This document shows positions 53,150 through 64,000 of a stretch of 64,000 bases of DNA, piece after piece; positions within the stretch are counted from its first letter, which is position 1, and each line of letters starts with the position of its first letter. Source of the DNA: Meghimatium bilineatum. Lineage: Eukaryota; Mollusca; Gastropoda; Stylommatophora; Philomycidae. The notes below the pieces were generated by a model. That model ran no database searches. It saw only the letters and a program-made list of their open reading frames with translations, and was not told the origin of the DNA. A program made the translations under genes and the position numbers. The DNA is taken from positions 16,161,513 through 16,225,512 of the forward strand of contig CM067315.1 in assembly GCA_034231615.1 (NCBI GenBank), given 5' to 3'.

Positions 53150-55915
53150 AAACTAGTAAGAGGTAGCCTTATAAGATATACGTTGTAGGGAAATATGAGG
53201 TAGGCAGAGATATAAATGAGATGGAAAAATAGGTAGGCAGAATATAGGTGGGAGGGAAACAATAGGTAGGCAGAGATGTAAGTTGGAAGGAAACAAGAAG
53301 TAGATAGGTATACAAGTGAGATGAAAAATAGGTAGGCAGACATGTAAATAAGGTGGAAACAAGAAGTAGACAGGTATACAAGTGAGATGAAAAAATAGGT
53401 AGGCAGACATGTAAATAAGGTGGAAACAAGAAGTAGATAGGTATACAAGTGAGATGAACAAATAGGTAGGCAGACATGTAAATAAGGTGGAAACAAGAAG
53501 TAGATAGGTATACAAGTGAGATGAACAAATAGGTAGGCAGACATGTAAATAAGGTGGAAACAAGAAGTAGATATGTATACAAGTGAGATGAACAAATAGG
53601 TAGGCAGACATGTAAATAAGGTGGAAACAAGAAGTAGACAGGTATACAAGTGAGATGAACAAATAGGTAGGCAGACATGTAAATAAGGTGGAAACAAGAA
53701 GTAGACAGGTATACAAGTGAGATGAACAAATAGGTAGGCAGACATGTAAATAAGGTGGAAACAAGAAGTAGACAGGTATACAAGTGAGATGAACAAATAG
53801 GTCGGCAGACATGTAAATAAGGTGGAAACAGGAAGTAGACAGGTGTACAAGTGAGATGAACAAATAGGTAGGCAGACATGTAAATAAGGTGGAAACAAGA
53901 AGTAGACAGGTATACAAGTGAGATGAACAAATAGGTAGGCAGACATGTAAATAAGGTGGAAACAGGAAGTAGACAGGTATACAAGTGAGATGAACAAATA
54001 GGTAGGCAGACATGTAAATAAGGTGGAAACAAGAAGTAGACAGGTATACAAGTGAGATGAACAAATAGGTAGGCAGACATGTAAATAAGGTGGAAACAAG
54101 AAGTAGATAGGTATACAAGTGAGATGAACAAATAGGTAGGCAGACATGTAAATAAGGTGGAAACAAGAAGTAGACAGGTATACACGTGAGATGAACAAAT
54201 AGGTAGGCAGACATGTAAATAAGGTGGAAACAAGAAGTAGACAGGTATACAAGTGAGATGAACAAATAGGTAGGCAGACATGTAAATAAGGTGGAAACAG
54301 GAAGTAGACAGGTATACAAGTGAGATGAACAAATAGGTAGGCAGACATGTAAATAAGGTGGAAACAAGAAGTAGACAGGTATACAAGTGAGATGAACAAA
54401 TAGGTAGGCAGACATGTAAATAAGGTGGAAACAAGAAGTAGACAGGTATACAAGTGAGATGAACAAATAGGTAGGCAGACATGTAAATAAGGTGGAAACA
54501 AGAAGTAGACAGGTATACAAGTGAGATGAACAAATAAGTAGGCAGACATGTAAATAAGGTGGGAACAGGAAGTAGACAGGTATACAAGTGAGATGAACAA
54601 ATAGGTAGGCAGACATGTAAATAAGGTGGAAACAAGAAGTAGACAGGTATACAAGTGAGATGAACAAATAGGTAGGCAGACATGTAAATAAGGTGGAAAC
54701 AAGAAGTAGACAGGTATACAAGTGAGATGAACAAATAGGTAGGCAGACATGTAAATAAGGTGGAAAACAAGTAGTAGACAGGTATACAAGTGAGATGAAC
54801 AAATAGGTAGGCAGACATGTAAATAAGGTGGAAACAGGAAGTAGACAGGTATACAAGTGAGATGAACAAATAGGTAGGCAGACATGTAAATAAGGTGGAA
54901 ACAAGAAGTAGACAGGTATACAAGTGAGATGAACAAATAGGTAGGCAGACATGTAAATAAGGTGGAAACAAGAAGTAGATAGGTATACAAGTGAGATGAA
55001 CAAATAGGTAGGCAGACATGTAAATAAGGTGGAAACAAGAAGTAGATATGTATACAAGTGAGATGAACAAATAGGTAGGCAGACATGTAAATAAGGTGGA
55101 AACAAGAAGTAGACAGGTATACAAGTGAGATGAACAAATAGGTAGGCAGACATGTAAATAAGGTGGAAACAAGAAGTAGACAGGTATACAAGTGAGATGA
55201 ACAAATAGGTAGGCAGACATGTAAATAAGGTGGAAACAAGAAGTAGACAGGTATACAAGTGAGATGAACAAATAGGTCGGCAGACATGTAAATAAGGTGG
55301 AAACAGGAAGTAGACAGGTGTACAAGTGAGATGAACAAATAGGTAGGCAGACATGTAAATAAGGTGGAAACAAGAAGTAGACAGGTATACAAGTGAGATG
55401 AACAAATAGGTAGGCAGACATGTAAATAAGGTGGAAACAGGAAGTAGACAGGTATACAAGTGAGATGAACAAATAGGTAGGCAGACATGTAAATAAGGTG
55501 GAAACAAGAAGTAGACAGGTATACAAGTGAGATGAACAAATAGGTAGGCAGACATGTAAATAAGGTGGAAACAAGAAGTAGATAGGTATACAAGTGAGAT
55601 GAACAAATAGGTAGGCAGACATGTAAATAAGGTGGAAACAAGAAGTAGACAGGTATACACGTGAGATGAACAAATAGGTAGGCAGACATGTAAATAAGGT
55701 GGAAACAAGAAGTAGACAGGTATACAAGTGAGATGAACAAATAGGTAGGCAGACATGTAAATAAGGTGGAAACAAGAAGTAGACAGAGACATAACTTGAA
55801 GAGAAACAAGAAGTAGTAATATTTGATGTATACGTTGGATGGAAAAAAGAGGTAGGCAGAGACATCAGTGGAAGAGAAACACGATGAATTCAAAGATACA
55901 AGTTGGAGGGAAATA
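53150..55915. repeat. 2.7-kb minisatellite, 67-bp unit, about 38 copies
   Basis: Units carry gatgaacaaataggtaggca, gacatgtaaataaggtgg and aagtagacaggtatacaagt. Edge units (53150-53330 and 55790-55915) are diverged. Private variants recur 1,475 bp apart: gtcgg at 53801 and 55276, gatatgtatac near 53570 and 55045, tacacgtgag near 54180 and 55655, so a block of at least 800 bp was copied. The minus strand of the unit has no stop in any frame, which creates three overlapping open frames of 880-960 codons (LVYLSTSCFHLIYMSAYLF and the like) with no biological meaning. Confidence 0.97.
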
Positions 55916-56008
55916 TCAGGAGATCAGAAAATACCATAACTCAAAGACACACGTCGCATACATACCACCACTGAAAGACACACGTCGCATATATACAAGC
56001 ACTGAATG

Positions 56009-57345
56009 TTTGTTTGTTTGTTTTTCGTTCGCTCCACTGTAACCATCACGGATATCCGTGCGATTTCCGCCGGGAGCGTGATTACTTTGTGCCACCGTTA
56101 TGCGCCTTGTAGGCCTAGCACATCCGATTTTGGCATGCCTTGACAATTCGGGTGGGCTACCATTAGCCTGTGACAGCCTCTATATCTGTCTCCAGGCACG
56201 CGTAGTGGCGACTCTTCGCCCAGACGATTTTTGCTCTCGTCTGACTCGCACTAGGTGTTCCACTGTCTATGAACTTGCCTCGTGTAATTGGACGTGCTGT
56301 GCCTGTGCCCATTGGGTACTGAACCGTTTCTCATCCGCGAGCCTGGTTCCTTAAGGGGAAGAACTCAACAGAGGAGTTGGACCCCGGATCTTTGATCATC
56401 TTAGCCGAGGTGTAATTCACCGACATCGTGTACCTCTTGTCCAAGTTTGAGTCTCACACCACGCGTTTGAGAGCAGGGCGTTCTCGAGCTGAGATCCTTG
56501 TCCCAATAGCGCCTGAGCCCATCAGGTACTGAACCATTTCTCTCTTCAAGTGTATTTCCGGTGTAGGAAATCCTGACAGTATAGTTGGGCCAGGGCTAAA
56601 TCGTTGTCCCTTTTGTGCCAGAGCCCATCAGGTACGGAACCCTTTCTCTCTGCAAGTGCGCTTCCGGTATAGGAAACCTTGACTGTAAAGTTGGGCAAGG
56701 ACTACCATCGTTGTCCCTTTCTTGCCTAAGCCCGTCGGATACATAACCCTTTCTCTTCGCGAGCATATTTCCGGTTTAGGAAGGCTCGACATTAGAGTTG
56801 GATTAGGTCTTCTTGCTTTACCAAACGCCAATGAATGGGTCTGGGTCTCTGCCTGTAAGGGACACATGTAACTAGAAGCTCGACTCGAGCTGACTAAGCT
56901 TGTAGTTCCCCTTTCCTAGGGACTTTTCACTTTATATTTGCAGTTCGCGCTGCCCTCTAGCGCTGTTCTGAACTTTCATTGTTTCATTGTACTCGGTATG
57001 GAATACATTTGTCTCTCGCCATGCATCTACCTTTATGTGCATTTTACATTGGCCGCCCCTCCAATGTTCGGACTGAGCTGACTAGCTTCACTGTATGTCG
57101 ACAGTGTCGTTATATGTGGTGGTGCTGATGGTGTTGGAGATATTGTCTGTCTCTTGTGCAGTGAAATCTCTTTCTATCTGCTACCTCCACATTCTCGGAC
57201 ACGATCCCCAAATGATTTGGCCAGAATCAGCTCAAGCTGCTGTGTTTCTGTTTCCCGGGTGCACCGCGTGGGGGTACATTTGGGATCTTGGTTATCTGCT
57301 AACCCTGGGGTCCGCCTAGAGCAATGCGTTCCCTTTGCACCCCTC
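56009..57345 (-). mobile_element. Unclassified non-coding retroposon, copy C (longest)
   Basis: Minus strand. The 5' end is gaggggtgcaaagggaacgc (57345), the 3' end a tail written tttgtttgtttgttttt at 56009. The direct repeat acaagcactgaatg flanks it (55995-56008 and 57346-57359); it differs from the usual array unit (ccagcactgaaag), which supports a true target duplication. It has about four internal 100-bp modules (56480-56860) and about 25 bp near the 3' end (cgctcccggcgg) absent from copy B. No RT; no tRNA-like boxes. Confidence 0.92.
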
Positions 57346-57612
57346 ACAAGCACTGAATGACACACGTCGCATACACACCAGCACTGAAAGACACACGTCG
57401 CATACATACCAGCACTGAAAGACACACGTCGCACACATACCAGCACTGAAAGACACACGTCGCATACATACCAGCACTGAAAGACATACGTTGCATACAT
57501 ACCAGCACTGAAAGACACACGTCGCATACATACCATCACTGAAAGACACACGTCGCATACATACCATCACTGAAAGACACACGTCGCATACATACCATCA
57601 CTGAAAGACACA

Positions 57613-58625
57613 CTTGTCATATCCAAATTCATAAACCCGTAAGCCGTTAGCGTCGTTGGTGTACCACATTGGATAGTTCAGCACATAGAGTCAACGATGT
57701 GCGTTTGAGTGGGGAAATATCTCGTGGTATCCATTCGTTGATGTCTGTCCATGTTTTTAATTGTTCTTCTCTGCTTCTTCCACCACCGATGGTTCCCTGT
57801 AATATTGTTTTGGACACGGTAATATTGTAGTATTGTTCTTGTAGTCATACATGTCCACGCCATGCTAGTTTTCATCGTTTCACAATTGAAAGCAATGGTT
57901 CCCGTGGACCTGAATATATCTCTATTTTATTTCCTACGTGCACATTTGTCTAATGCTCTCTATATGAAATTCGTCGAATTCGTGTGTAACATTTATATTC
58001 TAAAGCCTATAGTCGACTCTCCATATTCGCAGTCAGTGTCCAACTCTCACAACAATACACATCATCACACAAGGAAAGTACTAGTGAGTTTTAAATTTTG
58101 ATTGTCACTCTGGATGTTGTTTTTCTAAATTAATTGTAGCCTTGACATAGAGGCCAAACCCATCTCCAGCCGACTTATTTTTAATTCTGTTTTGCATTTC
58201 CATTTCCGCATAATGCTGATCCGAGGTATTTGAAAGTATTCACCTCTTCAAGCGTATATCCATTCGTCATGATGTTGGTCTGTTCTTATGTGTCTCTTCG
58301 TTAACCAAAGACATTACTCATTTCTGTGTTTATTTCCCTTCCGTAGTTGCCTTGTAAGTTTTTCCATCTTTGCTGTTTACTCTTGTAATTCTTGTTCTGA
58401 TCCAGCTATAAGATAAATATCATGAACGAAACTCAAGTAACAAATAAGGTGACCTCTGATCGATATAGACGTGATGTAATCATGTAGTGTCTCCTGTATG
58501 ATGTGATCTAGGTATACGTTGATAAGTACTAGATACATATGCATCCTTGTCGAACTCCCACATTTGTTTTAAAGACCTCTCCAACTGTATTATTTAATAT
58601 GGCAGAACTAATTGCTCATATACCA
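57613..58625 (-). mobile_element. LINE family B, older copy
   Basis: The minus strand gives, with many breaks, LINVYLDHIIQETLHDYITS (RT between blocks B and C, compare NIYLEHIIQETLHDYNTSIS at 34713), decayed palm and YLG region, then RRKLAWRGHV-like sequence, GGRSR-like and the last residues. Identity with 34713 is clearly lower than that of the copy at 52137. The FADD box is lost. Confidence 0.82.
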
Positions 58626-58639
58626 GTGATGTAAGCCAC

Positions 58640-58829
58640 ACGCCTAAGAAACAAGCACTCAGGGACATGCGGTAGATTTTCTCAGTATGATGCAAGTCTT
58701 TGAAATGCTGCCCCTTAAAAGGTTTAAGAAATGTTGCACCCGACAATGTATTTTGATTGGCGTCGCCTGATGTGATCGTCGCTCTGCATTATAGTGCTAA
58801 TCGGCCCAGCCAGAATTGACGTCACACGC
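58640..58829. repeat. Dispersed repeat, copy 2
   Basis: ttctcagtatgatgcaag, tctttgaaatgctg, ttttgattggcgtcgcctga, tgtgatcgtcgctctgcat and tatagtgct match 41765-41885 in order. Family unknown. Confidence 0.7.
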
Positions 58830-59700
58830 CCCATATAGAAGCACTGAAAGACACACTCCGCATATACCATCACAGATATACAACTCATATACCATCACAT
58901 ATATACGCCGCATATACCATCACAGATATACGCCTCATATACCATCAGAGATATACGCCTCATATACCATCACAGATATACGCCTCATATACCATCACAG
59001 ATACACGCCGCATTTACCATCAGAGATATACGCCGCATATACCATCACAGATATACGCCTCATATTCCATCACATATACACTTCGCATTTACCATCACAG
59101 ATACACGCCGCATTTACCATCACAAACACACGATTCATATGCCAGCACTAAAAGACACACGCCTCATATAGTAACACTGAACGGCACACGCCCATATACC
59201 AGCACTGAAAGACACACGCCTCATATACCAGCACTGAAAGACACACGCCTCATATACCACTACAGCAAGACGCACGCCTCATATACCACTACAGCAAGAC
59301 GCACGCCTCATATACCAGCACTGAAAGACACACGCCTCATATACCACTACAGCAAGACACACGCCTCATATACCACTACAGCAAGACGCACGCCTCATAT
59401 ACCAGCACTGAAAGAAACACGTCTCATCATAAACACACGATTCATATACCAGTACTAAAAGACACACGCCTCATATAGCATCATAAACACACGCCTCATA
59501 TAGTAGCACTGAACGGCACACGCCCATATACCAGCACTGAAAGACACACGCCTCAAATACCAGCACTGAAAGACACACGCCTCAAATACCAGCACTGAAA
59601 TAAACACGCCTCATTTACCAGCACTGCAAGACACACGCCTCAGATACCAGCAATGGAAGACACACTTATCTGATACCAGCACTGAAAGACGCAAGCTAGC

Positions 59701-60389
59701 ACATAAATATACATACATAGCCATCAATAAATCAATGCAACTATATACACACAGACGAAACCAGATCAATAATAAAACACGACCAACATCAAATTAACAA
59801 CAATATACAGAGACACAATAATGAATGATCACAAAGATGTCATGCTAGTTTCCTTCGTGTGTCTCCAATAATTTCATCCATCTATAGATGTTCCGAGTGT
59901 TCTAAATCAAATTGTTGAAATTATTCCAGAAAGACCACTTTGGATGAAATCGTGTGCACAGACATGCCCGTGAAACCCCTGGAAGGTTTAACACGACATC
60001 CTGTCAAGAATTAGATCATGCATGCGCTCTGAAGAATCTATCAGACGAAGGAGAGATATTTTTGTAATGTTCAAATCTTTGTTCATATTTTTTACACATT
60101 ATATACCATACACGTTCCTAACCAGGGTATATACTGTAACCACAGTTTAAAATGAGAAGGCATGTGTTGCTGCAGATTTTGTAATAATATGCTCAGTTGT
60201 GCGATATACTTGTGATTGTCTATGGGTGATTATGATACTCTGTTTTATCAATGGTTTTACTGATTTTAGCAACTTCAAAGATACATATATCGATTGATAT
60301 CAAATTACTTCCCTAGTCTAACCCAAATATGCTGACATATTATCATATATAACCTATATAAGCCACCATATTATCATATACAACCTATA
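59701..60389. other. No recognisable feature
   Basis: Nothing beyond a short repeated word at 60325-60410 (catattatcatatacaacct and variants). Confidence 0.45.
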
Positions 60390-61130
60390 TAAGCTGCCAT
60401 AATATCATTCATTTATTCATTGGTACCACGCCTTCCGACGTAGGCGATCATGTCTTTCCACATCCATCTGTTATACATTTAACTATATATTTTGATGATT
60501 CTGTATCATGCCAGGCTTTCAAGCCATCCAACATTTTCTCACGTTGTCTTCCTCTGTCTTTCTTACCCTCGATCTTTCCAGTTGTTACGATGTTCGACAG
60601 ACTCAATTATTCTCGTGACATGACTCAGAAACTGTCATTGTCGTCTTCTAATACAGTTAATAAGTTCTCTATTTGAGTTGACCAGTGGTAGAATTATAGC
60701 ATTACTCTTTTTAGCTGTCCATTATATTTTTTAACATTCTTCTATAAAACCACATCTTTGTGGCCTCCAGATGTTTTCTTGCAAGATTGTCAATTGTCCA
60801 TGCTTCACAACCATATAACAGTATGGACTCTATGTAACAGTTTAGTATGTTTTTTCTTACTTCCATTAATAATACACATATTAATACAATTGTAGTCATA
60901 ATACACATTCAACTTTTGGTGCGATGGTCATCACATTCAATAGCTTCCAGTTTTTTAGGTAATGTTATGAATATGGATTTTAATAAATCATCTGGTAAAT
61001 AACCAGTGTTGTAAATACCATTCAATATCGTTGTTATTACTTCTGTGTCCAAATCACATATTTCATCAATCTCTTCTATTGTTATCCATATAATCAGATT
61101 ATTATACATATTTATAATCTCCACTATTCA
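60390..61130 (-). mobile_element. LINE family E with internal deletion
   Basis: Minus strand. The upper part (61124-60909) reads LNGIYNTGYLPDDLLKSIFIT, LPKKLEAIECDDHRT, the first RT blocks. It is joined to RKNILNCYIESILLYGCEAW, TKMWFYRRMLKNIMDS and, further on, decayed tail pieces ending with words for R-LR-KAWYQ at about 60430. The RT palm with its active site is missing, so an internal deletion of several hundred bp occurred near 60905. Confidence 0.83.
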
Positions 61131-61218
61131 TATCTGAGGTGAATATGCTATTAGGCCACGGCCGACTCAAGATAAGACTTACTTGCTAAGTGAAATCGAA
61201 TCTTCAGACTCATGCGAA

Positions 61219-61277
61219 TATTATCATGATTTTCATTGGATGCTATGTTATACTGTGTGTGGCAGCCAATGCAAATC
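61219..61277. repeat. Dispersed palindromic module (inverted copy)
   Basis: gattttcattgg, then tatactgtgtgtggcagcc and aatgcaaatcaaaa: the reverse complement of the module at 8567-8614. Confidence 0.55.
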
Positions 61278-61399
61278 AAAAGAATAGTGAAAAGAGTCTG
61301 TAAGAATGCTGGGTGTCCAGTTAGTTAGTATGTCTTATATTGTAAACCAGAATCCTGAAACATTTCAGACCTTGAGCACCGTCCACATGTCATAGTGCT

Positions 61400-61720
61400 C
61401 TCTTTTTACCTGGCGTGGCGTGAGCACATATCCTTACCGTAGCACCTTTGTGCTTGCTAGAAATAGGTTGAAAACGCCTACAGTAGGCTGCCATAGTCAA
61501 TCTTATAAGTTATATTGACCAGCAAGATACATAGGGACAATATGATCAGCAGTACGTCCGTCGTTTTTTTAATTTCACAGAACCAATACACATTTCCCTA
61601 GGCTTGATCGACCACGGAGAGGCTGATGATTTAATAATTATTTTTACTTCAACTGGGAATGAAACCTTGAAACCAGTGAACTAATCATTCAGCTACTAAA
61701 ACAGTGCATTCACTACTCGC
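61400..61720 (-). mobile_element. tRNA-derived SINE, decayed
   Basis: On the minus strand tagctgaatgattag (A-box-like, near 61700) is followed by ggtttcattccc (B-box-like, near 61662). A body of about 250 bp continues leftward. The boxes each have changes from consensus, so the copy is old. The left limit is uncertain. Confidence 0.5.
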
Positions 61721-62089
61721 TCGGCGGTTATATATATATTAGCAGTCATTAAAACCGTATTGAAAACGTGATTGGTTTTCCGTGTAAAGTGTTTATGTAA
61801 GTGAGCGATTCTTCAACCTGAATACGTACGCGTGTTGACGTTCGTGCTGTACCATTGTTTTTGTTGATGTGATGTTTCTGTCGTACTTTTTGTGCACGAA
61901 AAATATCAAAGAAACAAATTTTGGTTCTATTAAAGTCAAAACAGGTTGAAATTTTGCACAATGTAGTAATAATGTTTAGGCGAGTAAAAGATATTAACTG
62001 ATTTTTGTCGAAAGAAAGTATGTTACAGTTTGTTTCCATGTGTCTCGACTACCATTTGTCACGTGAGTATGTATGCTTGTAGTTTGCTT
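61721..62089. other. No recognisable feature
   Basis: May hold the 5' flank of the Tc1 remnant that follows, but no terminal inverted repeat was found. Confidence 0.35.
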
Positions 62090-62305
62090 GTCAGTGGAAT
62101 GGCAACCAGAGAAATTGCCAGCCATATCAATTGTAATCAGTCCACTGTAGTATGGCTGCACCAACGATTCCTTGCGACAGGTACCACCGATGACAGTGCA
62201 AAGCCTGGTCAGTCTTGTGTAACAACACTAGCTCAAGATCGTCATATTGTACTAATGCATCTGCAAAGTCCATTCCAAAAAGCAACGCAGACAGCAGCTC
62301 ATACA
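62090..62305 (+). mobile_element. Tc1-like transposase, N-terminal HTH fragment
   Basis: The plus frame reads SGMATREIASHINCNQSTVV, WLHQRFLATGTTDDSAKPGQS and VTTLAQDRHIVLMHLQSPFQ, ATQTAA. This is the DNA-binding part of Tc1 transposases: first helix-turn-helix, then the GRP-like hinge (here KPGQS) and the second helix-turn-helix starting with 'T-AQDR-I'. The catalytic DDE part is absent; a minisatellite begins about 100 bp downstream. Open, but lacks a normal start. Confidence 0.85.
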
Positions 62306-62404
62306 TTTGAATTATTATTGCAAACACTGTGCGAAGGAGAATTCATTCAGCTTGCTTGCACAAAAAGTACTAACATTAGTCATATTCCTACTAGTCGTCA
62401 CATA

Positions 62405-62945
62405 ACTTGCAGGCTGACTTGATTTACTAGACGTCACATAACCAACACACTGACTTGACTTACTAGTCGTCACATAACTTGCAGGCTGACTTGACTTACT
62501 AGACGTCACATAACCAACAAACTGACTTGACTTACTAGACGTCACTAACCAACAAACTGACTTGACTTACTAGACGTCACTAACCAACAAACTGACTTGA
62601 CTTACTAGACGTCACTAACCAACAAACTGACTTGATTTACTAGACGTCACTAACCAACAAACTGACTTGATTTACTAGACGTCACTAACCAACAAACTGA
62701 CTTGACTTACTAGACGTCACTAACCAACAAACTGACTTGATTTACTAGACGTCACTAACCAACACACTGACTTGATTTACTAGACGTCACTAACCAACAA
62801 ACTGACTTGATTTACTAGACGTCACTAACCAACAAACTGACTTGATTTACTAGACGTCACTAACCAACAAACTGACTTGATTTACTAGACGTCACTAACC
62901 AACAAACTGACTTGATTTACTAGACGTCACATAACTAACAAAATG
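62405..62945. repeat. Minisatellite, 34-bp unit, about 15 copies
   Basis: Units carry aaactgacttgatttactag and acgtcactaaccaac. The first three units differ (acgtcacataac, cttgcaggctg). It begins just after the Tc1 fragment. Confidence 0.95.
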
Positions 62946-63254
62946 GCTTGAGCCCAACAAAACAATCAGCATACACGCTTTTATTGTTGTGAAATACTGC
63001 AGATTTGATTCAGCACATTGTTCATTGATATGAAAACAGAACAGTTTTAGTTAATTTTGAATAAACAAGTCCGGTATCTCATGTACCAGCATGATTCTGC
63101 GGTTTTAAATGTTGCTAATATATGTACACACACACACATATCTTTTTCCAGAAAAAAAATAGTTCGGGGACGGTATATGCAAAAGTGGATAATTTAAATT
63201 TCGGTGCGACGAACTCCCTTGGACGCAACACGACTGGCGAATATATGTTATCGT
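62946..63254. other. No recognisable feature
   Basis: Contains a short (ac)n run at 63127-63138. Otherwise nothing. Confidence 0.45.
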
Positions 63255-63470
63255 TATATTGGAACATTTAACTTTCTGAATGTATTCTAATGTTGACCTG
63301 CTCCCTAATTGTTTTCTTAGTTCTTCATTCCTAATTTTGTCTCTCAATCTAACTCCAATCATGTGTCTTACATATTTAATTTCAGTGATGAATTGTTCTA
63401 GAATCCAATGTCCAATTTTGACACTGATAACACAGCGTTGGTAGGAAAATGGTGTTGAATATCGCTTTCT
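63255..63470 (-). mobile_element. LINE family K fragment, minus copy
   Basis: The minus strand reads MIGVRLRDKIRNEELRKQLGS, LEYIQKVK, preceded upstream by the CYQ-W-LDSR region (63400-63450). Compare 14340-14968. Ends in an inverted repeat with the next feature. Confidence 0.82.
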
Positions 63471-63534
63471 TTATTTATAGTGTAATAAACAAAAGATATT
63501 ACAAAAGAAACAAAGAAAACGATATTCAACAACA

Positions 63535-63690
63535 TTTGTGAAATGAGAAAGACATATGATTGGAGTTAGCCTGAGAGACAAAATCAAGAATGAAGAACTA
63601 AGAAAACATGGTTCTGTCACATAACCAGACAGAAGGAGCACAGTATTATACAAAAAACTGTTAACAAATGATGCAAAAACAGTAGACTTA
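63535..63690 (+). mobile_element. LINE family K fragment, plus copy
   Basis: gattggagttagcctgagag, aatgaagaactaagaaaac and the HITRQKEHSIIQKTVNK-coding stretch repeat the family K tail on the opposite strand. gttgaatatcgctttctt (63453-63471) and aaagaaaacgatattcaac (63512-63530) form the inner inverted repeat. A piece between LRK and the next block is deleted. Confidence 0.78.
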
Positions 63691-63691
63691 T

Positions 63692-63998
63692 TGGTAAAGG
63701 TAAAGGTAGGTCCCATGGCATCTGCCGTCGGGGATGAAGATAACTCTTCATGTACTAAGTCGCAGAAACTATTAGGTGGGGTGGCCAGTTCCCTTCCTTG
63801 CTGTTTTTACCTTCCCTAACTCATGCGTCAGGTACTCATTTACAGCTGAGTCGACTGGAGGAGTGGTCGTGTCAAGTGAGAAATCACAAACCGGATTTTT
63901 TTTTTTAATGTCCGAACGTGGTTTCGAACCTGGCACGCTGTAACCAGATGATAGCAAGCAAGCTCACTATCCACTAGGCTACTGCGATCCTCATTGGA
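63692..63998 (-). mobile_element. tRNA-derived SINE with (tttacc)-type tail
   Basis: Minus strand. The head shows A box tagcctagtggat (about 63982-63970) and B box ggttcgaaacc (about 63931-63921), a good pol III pair. The body of about 200 bp ends in a tail that reads ggtaaaggtaaaggtagg on the plus strand (63692-63709). Almost complete; a run of ten t at 63898-63907 sits after the head. Confidence 0.85.
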
Positions 63999-64000
63999 CT

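Larger units (their letters stand above)
55925..59700. repeat. Minisatellite, 31-bp unit, interrupted twice
   Basis: Units carry accagcactgaaagacaca, then cgtcgcatacat or cgcctcatat. Blocks lie at 55925-56008, 57346-57612 and 58830-59700. The retroposon (56009-57345) and a LINE B block with a dispersed repeat (57613-58829) split it. In the last block several sub-variants occur (atcacagatatacgcctcat, actacagcaagac). Confidence 0.92.

Noticed and set aside
53023-55893. Open frames of 956, 898 and 879 codons on the minus strand that look like membrane proteins
   Set aside because: Same reason: the 67-bp unit has no stop in any minus frame. Hydrophobicity follows from the pyrimidine-rich unit.
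63920-63998. Functional tRNA gene
   Set aside because: Good A and B boxes, but it continues into a SINE body with a (tttacc)-type tail and the acceptor stem does not pair.
1-64000. LTR retrotransposon or virus-derived element
   Set aside because: No protease, integrase, capsid or envelope-like motif and no long terminal direct repeats were recognised; the RT pieces with enough sequence to judge have LINE-type blocks.

Overview
The window looks like repeat-dominated, AT-rich nuclear DNA from a metazoan, most likely an invertebrate (a mollusc-like source is only a guess). It has no operons, no bacterial-type genes, and no rRNA or ordinary tRNA genes that I can recognise. Almost everything that can be named is a transposable element or a tandem repeat. 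No LTR, retrovirus-like or Polinton-like element was recognised.

Layout. 1-5.7 kb: AT-rich minisatellites with two LINE 3' ends. 6.4-8.3 kb: two LINEs whose proteins end in a C2H2 zinc finger. 9.2-15.3 kb: LINE fragments, a tRNA-like SINE, a 1 kb non-coding retroposon and a decayed LINE with endonuclease, reverse transcriptase and RNase H. 15.9-24.6 kb: minisatellites broken by a foldback element, a second retroposon copy, more LINEs, and mariner remains. 25.5-30.3 kb: a 2.5 kb minisatellite followed by smaller arrays. 30.5-33.9 kb: a second foldback element and a LINE split by a non-autonomous DNA transposon with a TTAA target duplication. 34.7-37.4 kb: the best-preserved LINE, open for about 830 codons. 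37.4-43.3 kb: LINE fragments, MITEs, minisatellites and a non-autonomous hAT element. 43.9-44.2 kb: the only candidate host exon. 44.6-52.6 kb: minisatellites and LINE 3' ends. 53.2-55.9 kb: a 67-bp minisatellite. 56-59.7 kb: a 31-bp array interrupted by the third retroposon copy and a LINE. 60.4-64 kb: LINE, SINE and Tc1 remains and a 34-bp array.

Three large-scale patterns stand out. First, many elements sit inside minisatellite arrays, where target-site duplications can be read directly from the array unit. Second, LINE pieces are mostly antisense (about 21 minus to 7 plus), as expected inside an intron of a plus-strand gene; the candidate exon is also on the plus strand. Third, the two largest arrays are free of stop codons in all three frames of one strand, so they give long spurious ORFs of 790-1080 codons that should not be taken as genes.

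The most novel-looking item is the 1.0-1.3 kb retroposon present in three copies (9748, 19235, 56009). It has target-site duplications and a T/A-rich (AAAC)n tail, carries internal tandem modules of about 100 bp in varying number, and encodes no reverse transcriptase. LINE families are given working letters (A to L) only for cross-reference; no clade was assigned by phylogeny. All identifications come from reading motifs by eye.
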